From the NCBI GenBank assembly GCA_933228675.1, contig OW121742.1, forward strand, positions 105,347,740-105,411,739: a DNA stretch of 64,000 nt. The letters are read 5' to 3'. How positions within the stretch are numbered: position 1 is the first letter of the stretch; each line of letters begins with the position of its first letter. The notes under the pieces were generated by a model, which saw nothing but the letters and a program-made list of their open reading frames with translations, had not been told where the DNA came from and searched no databases. The DNA comes from Stomorhina lunata (Eukaryota > Arthropoda > Insecta > Diptera > Rhiniidae). Both the position numbers and the translations under genes were made by a program. Of this stretch, positions 24,336 through 37,690 are shown piece by piece.

Positions 24336-26032
24336 CTGGGTTTTTCAATTAAAATTAGTTTTATATTTTTACCTTTAAACCCATTATTTTAAGGAAATAG
24401 TACCATTTTCAAGCAAAAATTAAATTTTTTAAGGAATTAAAAAAATGTTTGTAATTTAATGCGATCCTTGCTCCTTAAGAGGTATGACAAAAACCAAGTG
24501 GTACTTTTGATAAATGATTTCCTTTAGTTTAGTAAATAGTTCTATTAAGTACTTTTTCGTTGTTGTCATTTACAACAACTCTTTTGTTCAATATCCTTTC
24601 TATGATTTGTACTGTTGTGCTAATAAAATGAATTGCCATTGTCCTTTCCCTACTTGTGTGTGTGTGTCTTTAAGAAAAAGTTTTTGTTTAAACAATTTTT
24701 TTGTTCTGGGTATAACTATTTGTATTTTTTCTTATTTTATTTTCAACATTGATTGAGTAACTTTATCAGACCCAGCATTTACAACATCATCATCATCTTC
24801 ATCATGGTTCTGAATATTATGGCTCTTTGATCAAGTTGCAAGATTTGGTAGTTTGGTTTCTATTTGATAAAGAGTTGTGCAGCTGTCTGTCCTTCTGTAA
24901 GTCCGTCTGTCTCTGTGCTAGCAAATGCATTATTTTTCTGTACTTGTTCCCTTGTAGTCCCTAAATCAAACTTGTGAACTTCTGCTGCTGGTTTAGATTT
25001 TTTCTCTAATATTTGTGTACTTTTTTCAAACTTTTTTGTAGAAAACTTTTTCTACTTTTTCCTGTGTTGTATTACACTTTTTTTATAGATTTTTCTTATT
25101 TAACTTTTTCTTTCTAAACAAATTTTTGTCATACAAATATCATAAAGTTTTTCTTTTTGTGCACATTTTCTCGACAAATACATTTTTAACTATGTCCGTC
25201 TGTCTTTTTAGAAGTGAACAGAGATATTGTCTTTGTATGTGAAATTGCTGGAATTGTTATCGGTGTCACTTTTTTTTAAGAATTCAAGAAGAGTTGAGGA
25301 AAAAAGTCTGAAGTGTTCTTCAAAAAAAAAAAAAAATTAAGAAACAAAAGTATTTTGTGGAAATACTTAAAAATTGAACAAAGAAGAAAATTTAGAAATT
25401 TAGGAAATTATATATTTTTAATAGGAAGTTACCTTAAAAATTCTATTCTCTTGACTAATACCTCAACAAAGCTTTTTCGTAAAAATTCTTGCCGCCACCT
25501 CCGAAATATAAATTTCATCATTTGTTCATATTTCCACTTTAAAATTAAATCCCACGCACATCCATTCCTGGTACTTTCAAGTGCTTTGACTCATTTATAT
25601 TTAAATTAAAATTTATTATGTCTCTCAAAAGAAAACCCTTTAAATTAACTTTTATATATATTTATATTTAATAGTTTTTTTTTTTTTGTTGTATACCACA
25701 TGAAAAAAAAAAACTAATCCCACCCTACTATTTGGGGCAGCATCAACCATAATATGTAAATACTGAAACAGTAAAAACACTAAAGCAGATGGAAATGGCT
25801 GCAACAATAAAATATTTTGTTATCCTTTTTTATAGCAAAACCAGGAAGAGAACATATTTTTATAAAAATTAAATTGAAACCCAAGACAATTGTAGAAAAT
25901 ACAACAAAAAACACCTAAAATGTAAACAAAACCTAAACAAAAGCATCAAAATATAATCGAATAAAAACTGTAGCATAATCTAGGGCGGTAATGAAGTTAA
26001 GACAAAAGAATAAAAATATACATAATTTAGAG
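24336..26032. other. Intronic DNA with no recognised gene
   Basis: T-rich sequence with short frames at 24514-24756 and 25313-25609 that are compositionally biased and lack splice sites. Confidence 0.45.
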
Positions 26033-26885
26033 ATGACTATAACTATGACTAGACTATGACTAGACTATGACTAGACTATGACTAGACTATGACTAGACTA
26101 TGACTAGACTATGACTAGACTATGACTAGACTATGACTAGACTATGACTAGACTATGACTAGACTATGACTAGACTATGACTAGACTATGACTAGACTAT
26201 GACTAGACTATGACTAGACTATGACTAGACTATGACTAGACTATGACTAGACTATGACTAGACTATGACTAGACTATGACTAGACTATGACTAGACTATG
26301 ACTAGACTATGACTAGACTATGACTAGACTATGACTAGACTATGACTAGACTATGACTAGACTATGACTAGACTATGACTAGACTATGACTAGACTATGA
26401 CTAGACTATGACTAGACTATGACTAGACTATGACTAGACTATGACTAGACTATGACTAGACTATGACTAGACTATGACTAGACTATGACTAGACTATGAC
26501 TAGACTATGACTAGACTATGACTAGACTATGACTAGACTATGACTAGACTATGACTAGACTATGACTAGACTATGACTAGACTATGACTAGACTATGACT
26601 AGACTATGACTAGACTATGACTAGACTATGACTAGACTATGACTAGACTATGACTAGACTATGACTAGACTATGACTAGACTATGACTAGACTATGACTA
26701 GACTATGACTAGACTATGACTAGACTATGACTAGACTATGACTAGACTATGACTAGACTATGACTAGACTATGACTAGACTATGGCTAGACTATGACTAG
26801 ACTATGACTAGACTATGACTAGACTATGACTAGACTATGACTAGACTATGACTAGACTATGACTAGACTATGACTATACTTATGG
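26033..26885 (+). repeat. 11-bp satellite (CTAGACTATGA)n
   Basis: About 76 tandem copies of an 11-bp unit with, as far as I can see, one internal substitution (A to G at about 26785, TATGGCTAG) and slightly altered edge units. The homogeneity is far greater than in the neighbouring arrays, implying a recent expansion or an assembly-collapsed array. Stops occur in every frame. Confidence 0.97.
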
Positions 26886-28990
26886 TCTAAATTAAGAATT
26901 TAAAGTCCATTGAGCTTTTTACTTAGTTTTAAAGCACAAATTGCATTAAGTTTGTTTGAATCAAAAACGAACAAGAGAAGGCTAAAAAATTGTTAAAGTT
27001 AACTTTACAGAATTTGCTTCTTTTACAAAAGTTAAGCATGTGTTGGCCTTTTTTTGCCAGCATTTGCTGGCTCCATGACCCAAAGGCTTTTTTGTATGTA
27101 GCTTGCACTCTTTAGACCAAAAAACTTATTTTTAGTTTTGTTTTTAGCAGACAAACTTTTCACTTTAAAGGGACACTTTTCACAGTAATTGCAAGAGTGT
27201 TAAGGGGTAGTGGCATAAAAAGAAACTAAAACTACCAAAGGGCAATAGGAACTTTAATTTTATGGCAGTAGAAGGAAAAAGCTAAATGTGATATAAAAGA
27301 AAAACTTAAATTGCAGGAAGTGAACAGATGTTTTCTGTTTAATGCTTAAGCTTAAGGAAATCTTTGTCATTTTAGTTAAGGATAAAGGATTTAAGATGAA
27401 ATTCGAAAGAATTTAAATACAAGTTTTAGGGATTTAAAAGGAAATTTAAGATATGATTAAGATAGGCAACGATAAATTAGTATGAAACTTTGTCGGATAA
27501 AGAGTTTAGAATTCTAAAGTTAAGCTTTTAAAATTCTTAGCTCATAATTTCGTGTTTTTAGTTTGATAATAGTCCTTTTTGGACTAGCATATTAAATTTA
27601 CTTCTTTTTTGTTTTAGTCCTTAGTATTTTGTGACATAACGGTCCTTTAAAGGGCTTTAAAGTCACTTAGATATTAATATGTAGAAAACAATCTAAATAT
27701 GAACATGTAGTAAAAAACTAGGTTTCTTTACAAAACTAAAACTATTTTTACCATAAATTTTTGGCTTAAACCTAAAACCTTGTACTTAGTTCGTTTAACA
27801 ATTATGCCAGTTAATTATAGTCATACACAAACCCTTTATTACTTATACTAACACAAACCCCTTTCCTCTTCCCTCTCGTTCTCTATAGAATGCATGCAAT
27901 ATCCTAATTTCCCTAAATAATTTACAACTTTTTCCTTTTATTAGGGAAATAAAGCCTTTTTCCCCGCTAACACTAAAACCAGTTACTCGGCATTGCTGGT
28001 ACTTAAATGTTTACGAGCATACAATAACTGTAGTCTATTTCAAGGCTCCCTCTAAAATTGTCAATTATTAACATAAATTTTAAGTACCAGAATCCCTTAG
28101 TTTTCCGTTTTGGCTTTTCTGAATAAAAAGCTTTTCACATTTTTCTCCCTTTGTGTTTGGTTTTCTAAATTAATTCTCATTGTATGAATGGTTCGTATGG
28201 CTTGAATGGGGCAAAAAAGGTTTGTAATGGAATTCTTTTTTTTTTTGTGTTGCTAAAGCCATAACTTACGAAAAACTATAAATTTAATTTAGAAAAAGCA
28301 TATTTAAGGGCTAATTTTAATACTTTGACCTCTAAAGGAAGTATCGTAAATATAAAGTCATAAAGGAAATAGTGAAAGGATCTTTTGTTTAAATTAAAAT
28401 GAATTACATAAAATTTTTATTGAAGTTTTGTTGAACTGGAAGATTTGTAAAGATCTAAGCCTCAGCCAAATTTACAAATGTAGCATATGATATGTTCATG
28501 GATGAACACATCAAAAAATGATCCAAATGTCCAATTTGGCGTTTTAAACTCTTAAATTTATATGTATTTTAACGAAAATTACTAAAAACATTTCTTTTAG
28601 TAGAGAGGTCCTAATGATTCAATTAGTCAACTTTCGGTTCTAGTCTTTCGCACATTATGGTCGATAGAATCTAAGAATGAATGGAAGGGAGGCTTACACC
28701 TCTATAATTACCGCATACCATTGTATCTCCTTTTTATGCACCTGACAAAAAACATTCAGACTCCAATCTAACTTTACGGGTTTTATAAGTCGAAATATAA
28801 ACATTATCAACTCATTACCTTTGGATTTAAAAAGTCTGCTGGTAAGCCACTAACACCTGTAGCTGTTTAATTTTTCAGTTGGGTTATGGCTAGTCTAGAC
28901 TCATATTGGTTAGATGGTAGACTTATAGTGCTTCCATCGGGCATATCATCTTGGTCACTTTTGTTCAATATCAACAATTTGCAAAACTCA
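26886..28990. other. Intronic DNA, nothing recognised
   Basis: There is no splice-bounded coding frame, RNA gene or clear repeat across about 2.1 kb. Confidence 0.45.
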
Positions 28991-28992
28991 AT

Positions 28993-29240
28993 ATGAATGG
29001 TGCCAAATGGCCGCATTGGATATCGATGCATACCTCAGACTTTTAAGCAAATATTGTGTAACATACCTTAGGGATTTTCAAAATATATTAGTTTGCAAAG
29101 CAATTTAATATCTAAATATATTCATAAGTTTGTCAAAACATTTAGTTTAAATAAAATTATTATACTATTAGTGAACTCTTGACAAACATGTTACAATCTA
29201 GTGAACTAAATTATCCTGTTTCTAAATTATCCTACATTAT
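28993..29240 (+). repeat. Divergent 322-bp family unit
   Basis: It begins GGTGCCAAATGGCCGCATTGGATATCGATG and includes ACATACCTTAGGGATTTTC. It is clearly the same family as 61323-61967 but more diverged, and runs into the tandem duplication that follows. Confidence 0.6.
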
Positions 29241-29480
29241 TTAGAATATCCTAAAAGTATGCTACACAAATGTTTCTAAATTATCCTACTTTCGAACGAT
29301 ATAAGCGGTGATTTGGCCCCAGATTTAGCAGTCGCCTCCATGAATATATTGCAAATTTCTTTAGAATATCCTAAAAGTATGCTACACAAATGTTTCTAAA
29401 TTATCCTACATTCCAACGATATATGCGGTGATTTGGCCCCAGATTTAGCAGTAGCCTCCATGAATATATTGCAAATTTCT
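29241..29480 (+). repeat. 120-bp tandem duplication
   Basis: Two copies of 120 bp (29241-29360 and 29361-29480), both starting TTAGAATATCCTAAAAGTAT and ending TATTGCAAATTTCT, differ at only a few bases. The unit includes the terminal part of a 322-bp family unit (GATTTGGCCCCAGATT). Confidence 0.9.
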
Positions 29481-29640
29481 TTTGAACCAGAAAAATTTTC
29501 TCTGAGCAATTGAGTTGTCCGTTGGGATTCTTTTTCTATTATCCCTGTCTCCCAGTAGTACATAGGGTCTCAACCATCCTTTTATATCAAACTCCATTGC
29601 AAGATTATTGAAATGCGTCATTCTATGAATAGTTTTTTGA

Positions 29641-30085
29641 TTACAACTCCACATCAATGGACCTCCTTGACGTTGTAGCAGGTGCACCAGCACGACGGCC
29701 GCTTTCCTGTGGATTCAAAGCGCTTGTCGACAAATGTTGGTATTTGGCCTTCGAAGAGTGTTGCCTATCCACTGCCATTTCCGTTGAAGCAGGGATTTGG
29801 TTTGTCGCGTTTAGTATATCTTGCCGTAAGCATTTGTTTGCAAAGATTTGCAGGCGCTTATCGATGGCATTTGCGCGTTTCGAAGTTCGCAATCGTAATA
29901 CGGGATGGACTTGATATTCGAGTTGTATATTCGTAGCTTAGTTGTTGTTGATATTTGCCGAGATTTCCAAATAGCTTGAAGATTGCCGAATGCAGATTTT
30001 GCCTTATTAGTACGCGGTTTAATATCCTCATCGGCGACACCTTTTGTAGATACCAAACTACCAAGATAATACCAAGGTTCCTACA
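29641..30085 (-). pseudogene. C-terminal segment of the LINE ORF
   Basis: Frames on the minus strand read STKGVADEDIKPRTNKAKSA, then TTKLRIYNSNIKS, and after shifts LNPQESGRRAGAPATTSRRS. These correspond to the thumb/connection and C-terminal basic region found in RTE-type proteins (TKLRI-x-N-S and WNPQG-x-RRRGRP-like motifs). Frames are broken. Confidence 0.7.
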
Positions 30086-30525
30086 CATCATAAAACCTCG
30101 TTATCCACATTGATGTGTGTCGACGGGTTTGCGCCATAGCCTCCAGGCATAAAATTTCTCTTGGAAATATTGATTTCCAACCCAGCTACCCGTGATTCAA
30201 CAGTGATAGCGTTAGTGTTTTCTTGAAGGTGACCTGAGCTTTGGCTTAGAAGACATACGTCATTGGCGTATTCCAAGTTATCGAGTTATCCTTTTGTAGT
30301 TACTAAACTTCCCAGGTAATTAAAGGTATCTGCACATCAAATAACCTCATTATTTTATCGGGTTTGCGCCATAGCCTCCGGGCATAAATTTTGTTTCAGA
30401 AATATTGATTTCCAGCCCAGCTGTCCAAGATTCAATAGTGATAGCGTTAGTATTATCAAGAAGGTGACCTGAGCTTTGGCTTAGAAGACATACGTCATCA
30501 CCATATTCCAAGTTCTCTAGTTGTT
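30040..30525 (-). pseudogene. Duplicated catalytic-box region of the reverse transcriptase
   Basis: Two diverged copies of about 235 bp lie head to tail. The one near 30481-30515 reads LEYGDDVCLLSQS and the one near 30250-30275 reads LEYANDVCLLSQS. Family members normally have YADD, so the second copy has lost one catalytic Asp. The region continues with AGLEINIS. The duplication is absent from ordinary RTE elements, so this is an internal tandem duplication or a junction of two LINE copies. Confidence 0.7.
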
Positions 30526-30900
30526 TAAACGGTGTCTATTGGATGTCATGTCTAAATTAAAGAGCCATGTGCATTATGTTATAGATGGTGAGAATAAAAA
30601 GTTTAGGTGACAAGATATATCCCTATCTTACTCCAGTAGTAACTTCGAACGGATTTGACAATTTCCCTTTTCCACGACTTCTTCTTCTGTTATCCTTGAG
30701 TCCCAGAGGAGCATAGGGCCTAAAAAAAATCCACGTACATTGACCGAATTAAGTTCAGAATTTTCTATGGCATATTACGTTTTTCTAAAATTCTCCATAG
30801 ATAGTTCCTACTGACACTGCCGAAGGCCATAAACACTAGGTAAATGGAGGTGCGGAATGAATTTATTTGCTCTAGTACTATTCTTGCTGTGTTGATTAGG

Positions 30901-31270
30901 TCAACACAAGATCGGTTCTCTCTGATTTTCGCGGAGTAAAGCGGAAACTGCATCGGATATTCTGTTTAAAATTACTCGACTTAGTATATTGCTCGGAATT
31001 GGAAGAAGTGTTATACCCCTGTAGTTATTGCAGTCTACCTTCATTCCAGGAGGTTGGCAGAGCTTGTTCTTCCCATATTTTATGCACAAATGGGTGCCAC
31101 AGTCTCGCCGATCTTTCAACAATACATAACAGCATCTCCGCTGAGATTTTGTCATTGTCCGGGGCCTTATTGCGTTTAAGGCTTTTAGTGGCGTTCTTAG
31201 CATTTTGTATTGTTGGTGGATTGTCTGAAATTCCATTGAATATACGGTAATGGTTGGCTTTATTGTGCAC
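30901..31270 (-). pseudogene. Reverse-transcriptase N-terminal fragment
   Basis: Two overlapping frames carry the fingers-domain motifs of a non-LTR reverse transcriptase: KSLKRNKAPDNDKISAEML and, after a frameshift, CNNYRGITLLPIPSNILS. In intact relatives the first motif usually reads APG-x-D. The fragment belongs to the LINE remnant and cannot encode an active enzyme. Confidence 0.75.
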
Positions 31271-31640
31271 TTCCGTCAGTTTTGGTTATCCAATAGGTTT
31301 GTTTAATGTTGACTTGAAGTGTTGAGATTAGGCGGTAGCTATTTGTGGGGTAGTGGCTTTGTAGCTTTAAAATTCTTTACGCGACATATTCAAGCATATT
31401 CTTGCTTTGACTGCAATAACGTAATCGAAGTTCATATTAGATCACATTCCATATGATAAGTATCTTTCGCCAACTACAACTGATCTATCTGGTTCTTTGT
31501 AATTTAGTCAAAGGATAGGTCGCTTTGTGGATTTCAAGGTCTGGAAACCTAGTGCTGATGACTACTGAAAACCTCGTACCGTTGTCAGTCGTTACACATA
31601 TGGAGGCTAAATTTACCAACAGAAGGCTCAAAGCAACTTT

Positions 31641-32194
31641 CGGGCCCTATCTTTACATCAAATTTGAATAAAAATTACTTCAATGTCTTGATGAGGGCAG
31701 CTGTCGTAAACTTCCTTTAGTCGATTTCAAAAAGTTTTTTTTTTTTCTTGACATCATCATCATTCCGTTCGTACGTGAACATAAATTAGTTTCAGAAAAA
31801 TGTAGAAAGCTTTGAAGGGAAACTAGATTCAGCATTATTTTGCTTACCGTAAGTCCTCACCCAAATTCATGTCTACTCTGATAAGATAGATATCGTATAA
31901 GTAGTCTATTGGTGGCCATTCCATTTCAGCTACTATATATATAACTCGCTCACAGCGAGGGCGTTAAACGTATTTCCCTTGGGGATACCAAGAGGAAGTC
32001 TGTTTCCACAGTTGAGATGAATTATAGATCCTATGTTACAGGCTCTGTATTATCAAGTTGAGACCTATTAGAACCGTTTTTTTTTTGGTATCCAACATCC
32101 CCTACAACACTGAGTTTGGGAGTTTTCAAGACGATGGAAATGGAATAACCTTTTGTTTTATGATTTATAAAACATGATTTTAAAAAGCATCCAA
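31641..32194. other. Intronic DNA, nothing recognised
   Basis: Possibly older transposon debris up to about 32000; no motif was identified. Confidence 0.35.
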
Positions 32195-32360
32195 TGGGCT
32201 GTTCACATATTACGTAACGCTTTTTTCGCAAATTTTGAACCTCCTCCCCCCCCTGTCTAACACATTTTAGTAGAAAAGCGCATACAAAATTCCTCTACCG
32301 TAACAAAAGTCATACCCCTCGCCCTCCTAAGAGCGTTACGTAATATGTGAACAGTTCCCA
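32195..32360. mobile_element. 166-bp MITE
   Basis: The left end TGGGCTGTTCACATATTACG and the reverse-complemented right end TGGGAACTGTTCACATATTACG share a run from CTGTTCAC through ACGTAACGCT that is perfect over about 22 bp; only the outermost bases differ by a small indel. The interior is C-rich (CCTCCTCCCCCCCCTG). No clear target duplication was found. Confidence 0.85.
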
Positions 32361-33807
32361 AGGGCAAAAAAGTCTTAATTTACAAATTAATTTAATACAT
32401 CCTAAGAGTATGCAACATGTTTTAAATTTCCAGTTATTTCAATTAAAATGGAATGGACCAATGTTAAAAAAATACAGGCTTTATAAAGTTAATCTCCTGT
32501 CATATAATACATTGAAATTCCTTTAATTTTCATGATTTTATAAGCCTAATACCTTATACGGAAGATTTGGAAAAGACCTCATCCTTATTAAAAATTATCA
32601 GAATTTGTAGCATTTTCAAGCCACTTAAAGAACGACTTAATAGTTTATTTGGGTGGTAGTTTTACCTAAAAAAGTTTAAGCTTGATTTATCGCAAGACAT
32701 TTAAGAACATAAAAGTATTAATAAACAAGTCAATTTCATACAACCTAAAAGTATGCAACATTTTTTAAATACTCAAGTAATTTAATTAAATGAAAAGACC
32801 CAGTTGTTGGCAAACAAAACTAACAGACTTTATAAAATTAATCTCTTGTCATATAATCCAATGACATTCCTTTAATATTTCTTTTTCAAATTTTTCTAAC
32901 TATTTAATCTTTCATAAATTGAGACTTTCAATTGCATAACCCAAACGCAAATAAATAAAATTCCTGGAAAATTGTAGCATTTTTTTTAACAAAAGCATAA
33001 AGGAAATAAAAATATTTCTTTAATTGTTTTTTCCTTTTCATAGCCATTCAATAAAAATGTTTTTTTTTGTATATTTTTTATCCCTTTGTGTTCTACTTTT
33101 GCTTTTAAACTTTTTTCTGTGTTTAAAAATTTCATTCTACTGCTCATTCCATTTAATTCCGTTCAAGAGGGTCCTTTGTTTTGCCAATTGTCTGCATCCT
33201 TGTTTAACTTTCATGTTTAAGCAAGAAAAAGGAAAATTAAAGAGAAATTGCTTAGACAACAAGAAAACCAGAAGCAATTGTTGAAATAATAATAAAGCAA
33301 AATAAATATATACTTTTTTTTCAAAAAAAATTTAACAAAGGCGAACAGGCCTATTATTATAATAAAAGCAAAATAAAATAAAATAACAATTGTTCAAAGG
33401 AACACTTAGAAACAATAGGAAAACATTTTGCTTACTTGATTTTCTGGCTTTATCATATGAAAATAAAAGATTTTATACTTTTTTCTTGATAAAAAAAAAT
33501 TTCTACAAATGAAATGATTTTAAATGAAGGAGGAAAATTTGTTAAATAACAATAAAAAGTTAAAATATAAAGGGGAGAAAAAAAGTTAACATGCAAAGTT
33601 TTACTGTCTGTAAAGTTTAAGGCTTATAAAACAAATTGTTTAAATAAAAAATTTTCAAAATAATATAAAATATAAATAATAATTTAATTGATTTAGTTGG
33701 AATAATTTTAGGAAATTTCCAACTTTTCTGAAAAGTAAAGAAAAATTTATTACAACAATTGATTGATTGATTGAGTTATAAAGAATATCATATTTGTAAT
33801 TGCAGAG
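32361..33807. other. Intronic DNA without recognised features
   Basis: AT-rich. A diverged direct repeat appears (CCTAAGAGTATGCAACATG near 32400, CCTAAAAGTATGCAACATT near 32743, each followed by CTTTATAAA.TTAATCTC and TCATATAAT). No gene seen. Confidence 0.45.
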
Positions 33808-35308
<1,501 letters not shown>

Positions 35309-35730
35309 TACTACTCATATGCCTGTACTGAGATCAAAACGATTTTTACAAATGTGCGAAATAAACCCAATTTCTAGCTTTTTCATTAAAAATATGTGGC
35401 ATACTAATATATAATTATATCAAATAATTTTCAACTATAACCTTATCCTTTTTAATTAAAGTTTAATTTAACTCTTCCTTTATTAAGAATTCAACCACAA
35501 AAAAGCTTTTAAATTTAATCCATAGTAATAAATTTCCTCTATCTTCAAACAATTTCCCAGCATTAGCTTTAACCAATGATTAATTATATTAAAGTTACTT
35601 GCTTAAAAATTTATTGTTTAGAATCTAACATTTGTTTATTAATTTAATGTTCACTTCATGTGCATATACTCGTGTACGAGTATATGTATATGGTAATTTA
35701 ATATGAAATTGAATAGTCAGCAAATTTTAT

Positions 35731-36226
35731 TTTTATACCCTTCACCACCATAGGTGTGGCTATATTGGCCACAAATATCAATATTTTTTCATGAAATTTA
35801 AAACAAATACTGCTTATGTAAACCTAAATCACTGTACCAAATTTCGTTGAAATCGGTCCACACTTGACCATGGCTCCCATACAAACTCTTCTTTAAAAAC
35901 GCACTAAATGAGACAAAAAATCACTAAAACGCTCGTAAATCTAAAGATAATGAAAATTTTGAGTTTATTTTTTGCATACATAATTTTTGTAACAACTGTA
36001 ATCAATTTGCCAAATTTCGAGTTAATCGGTCCACATTTGACCCTAGCTCTCATATAAGTCCAAATGACGGAAACAGGTTGAATATATAAGTTTTGAGAAA
36101 ATGTTTGTATGATGGCAAAATTTAGCAAATATTTGTCTTTATACAGGAAAAATAACACCTTTGACCTTAGTGGTGAAGGGTATCGTATGGTCGGCTTGAC
36201 CGACTATAGCGCTTTCTTACTTGTTT
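35731..36226 (+). mobile_element. About 495-bp element ending GACCGACTATAG
   Basis: It opens TTTTATACCCTTCACCACC and closes with the inverted GTGGTGAAGGGTATCG, followed by GACCGACTATAGCGCTTTC and TTACTTGTTTT. Relatives of the right end are at 14606-14643, 57364-57405 and, inverted, 61218-61260. It contains CACACTTGACCATGGCTCCC and CATTTGACCCTAGCTCTCAT. No coding capacity is seen. Confidence 0.75.
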
Positions 36227-36807
36227 TTATTATTTTCTTTTTTTACTTAATAGTTTCTGTTTTTAGAGCTTAAGGTTTTTCTATGTTTTAGCTGTTTTCC
36301 TTATTTAGTGTTTTTTTGTTCCTTGTCGGTTATTTGTTTAAGTTATTTAAGCATGAACAAGTTTATTAAGCAGTTTTTATACATTTACATTATAACATAT
36401 ATGTATAGGTGAGCAAATGCTTTATATGTGTGTATATATGTATGTGTTCATATATTTGCAAGTTTTCGATAATGCTTCAATACCCAGCTAACATTTTTGG
36501 AAAATTTTAATCAAATATGAGTCTTTTTTGACTTCACTGCACGATTAAAATGATCATTTATGATATCACTTATGAGTCAAAAATGATCTTATTGTGTGAG
36601 AAAATGGTATCCTTCATACGACTCTTCAAAACGAGTCTTTAATGACTCGTTTTGCTGATTAGAATATGACTGCACACATTTTGCTAGATTTGCAAAAAAA
36701 AAAAAAGAATAAAGAATAAATACTCAACACAGTATATATATTTTTAGATCACGTCATATCTATTTTTAGAACAGTGAAGTTGCGTTAATAATTACAGAAA
36801 TTGATGT

Positions 36808-36895
36808 TGCCGCGACCGAGGATCGAACCTAGGCTGCTGAATATAAAATGTTATGCTTAGTAGTCCACGTGCTAACCAACTAAGCCACTTCATCC
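36808..36895 (-). ncRNA. tRNA-like sequence within the 2.26-kb element
   Basis: On the minus strand an A box TGGCTTAGTTGGTTAGCACG is followed about 45 nt later by a perfect B box GGTTCGATCC (complement at 36820-36829). The interval between them is longer than in an intronless tRNA, reminiscent of an intron-bearing tRNA, but the acceptor arms do not pair. Best read as a tRNA-derived Pol III promoter remnant. Confidence 0.45.
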
Positions 36896-37079
36896 ATAAT
36901 CAGATACGAGTCTTTTTGTGTCATTTTTTTATCACCTAAAAATAGTTGTATTACGAACAGTACCTGGTTGACCGAGCCTTGCTCGGGGCTTTATGATAAG
37001 CAATTTGAGGCAAGTTTTAAAGTTTTTATATATTTTATTTTATACAGTTACAGTTTAACTCATTTTAAATAATTTTGAA

Positions 37080-37690
37080 AATTGGTCATACCAACAGAAA
37101 CCTCCGTCGACTCATGCGCAACAACTTTACTAAAGATTATAGTCTGATCAAATGCACACTTTACGATTTAATTCATTTTGAGTAATTTTCAGTGGCGCCA
37201 CCTGTTGGACTTTGGTCATTCCAATTAATAAACCTTCGTCGGATTATCCGCAATAACTTTGCTAAAAATTATAGTATGATTAAATGTACAGTTTACGATT
37301 AAATTGACTTTAAGTAAATTTCACCTGTCGAAATTTCTTCATACCAACTAAGAAACCTTCGTCGGCTCATGTGCAACAACATTGCTAAAGATTATAGCAT
37401 GATTATATGTACAGCTTACGATTAAATTGACTTTGAGTAATTTTCAGTAGCGCCACCTGTCGGAAATTATTCATATCAATTAAAAAGCATTCGCCGGCTC
37501 ATGCGCTACAACTTTGCAAAAGATCATAGTATGATCAAATGTACAGTTTACGATTTAATTAATTTTTAGTAATTTTCAGTGGCGCCACCTGTCGGAAATT
37601 CGGTTTACCAACTTAAAAACCTCCGCCGGCTTATCCGCAACATCTTTGCTAAAGAGCATAACATGATCAAACTTACAGTTTACTATTCTA
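37080..37690. repeat. Five 130-bp units with the GGCGCCACC palindrome
   Basis: Units contain GTGGCGCCACCTGTCGGAAA, CCTTCGTCGGCTCATGCGC, AACAACTTTGCTAAAGAT and ATGATCAAATGTACAGTTTA. They are reverse-oriented relative to those at 870-1395. The GGTGGCGCCACC core is a 12-bp perfect palindrome in the best units. Confidence 0.8.

Larger units (their letters stand above)
29481..31640 (-). mobile_element. Decayed RTE-like non-LTR retrotransposon, minus strand
   Basis: On the minus strand, fragments in shifting frames give, in order: an endonuclease tail (FPDLEIHKATYP, near 31550), reverse-transcriptase start (NKAPDNDKISAEML, near 31150), NYRGITLLPIPSNILSR (near 31000), a RSCVDLINTARIVLEQ segment (near 30880), the VTTGVRQG-like region (near 30640, Q mutated), the catalytic box region (30510 and 30260), and a C-terminal TKLRIYNSNIKSI segment (near 29950). 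This order and the NYRGITLL motif are typical of RTE-clade elements with an apurinic-type endonuclease. Many frameshifts and stops make it non-functional. A segment like CCTATGCTCCTCTGGGA occurs both near 30700 and near 29560, so the copy is internally rearranged. Confidence 0.8.

Noticed and set aside
29657..29936. Plus-strand frames of 84-85 codons over the LINE
   Set aside because: They are antisense shadows of the LINE C-terminal region.
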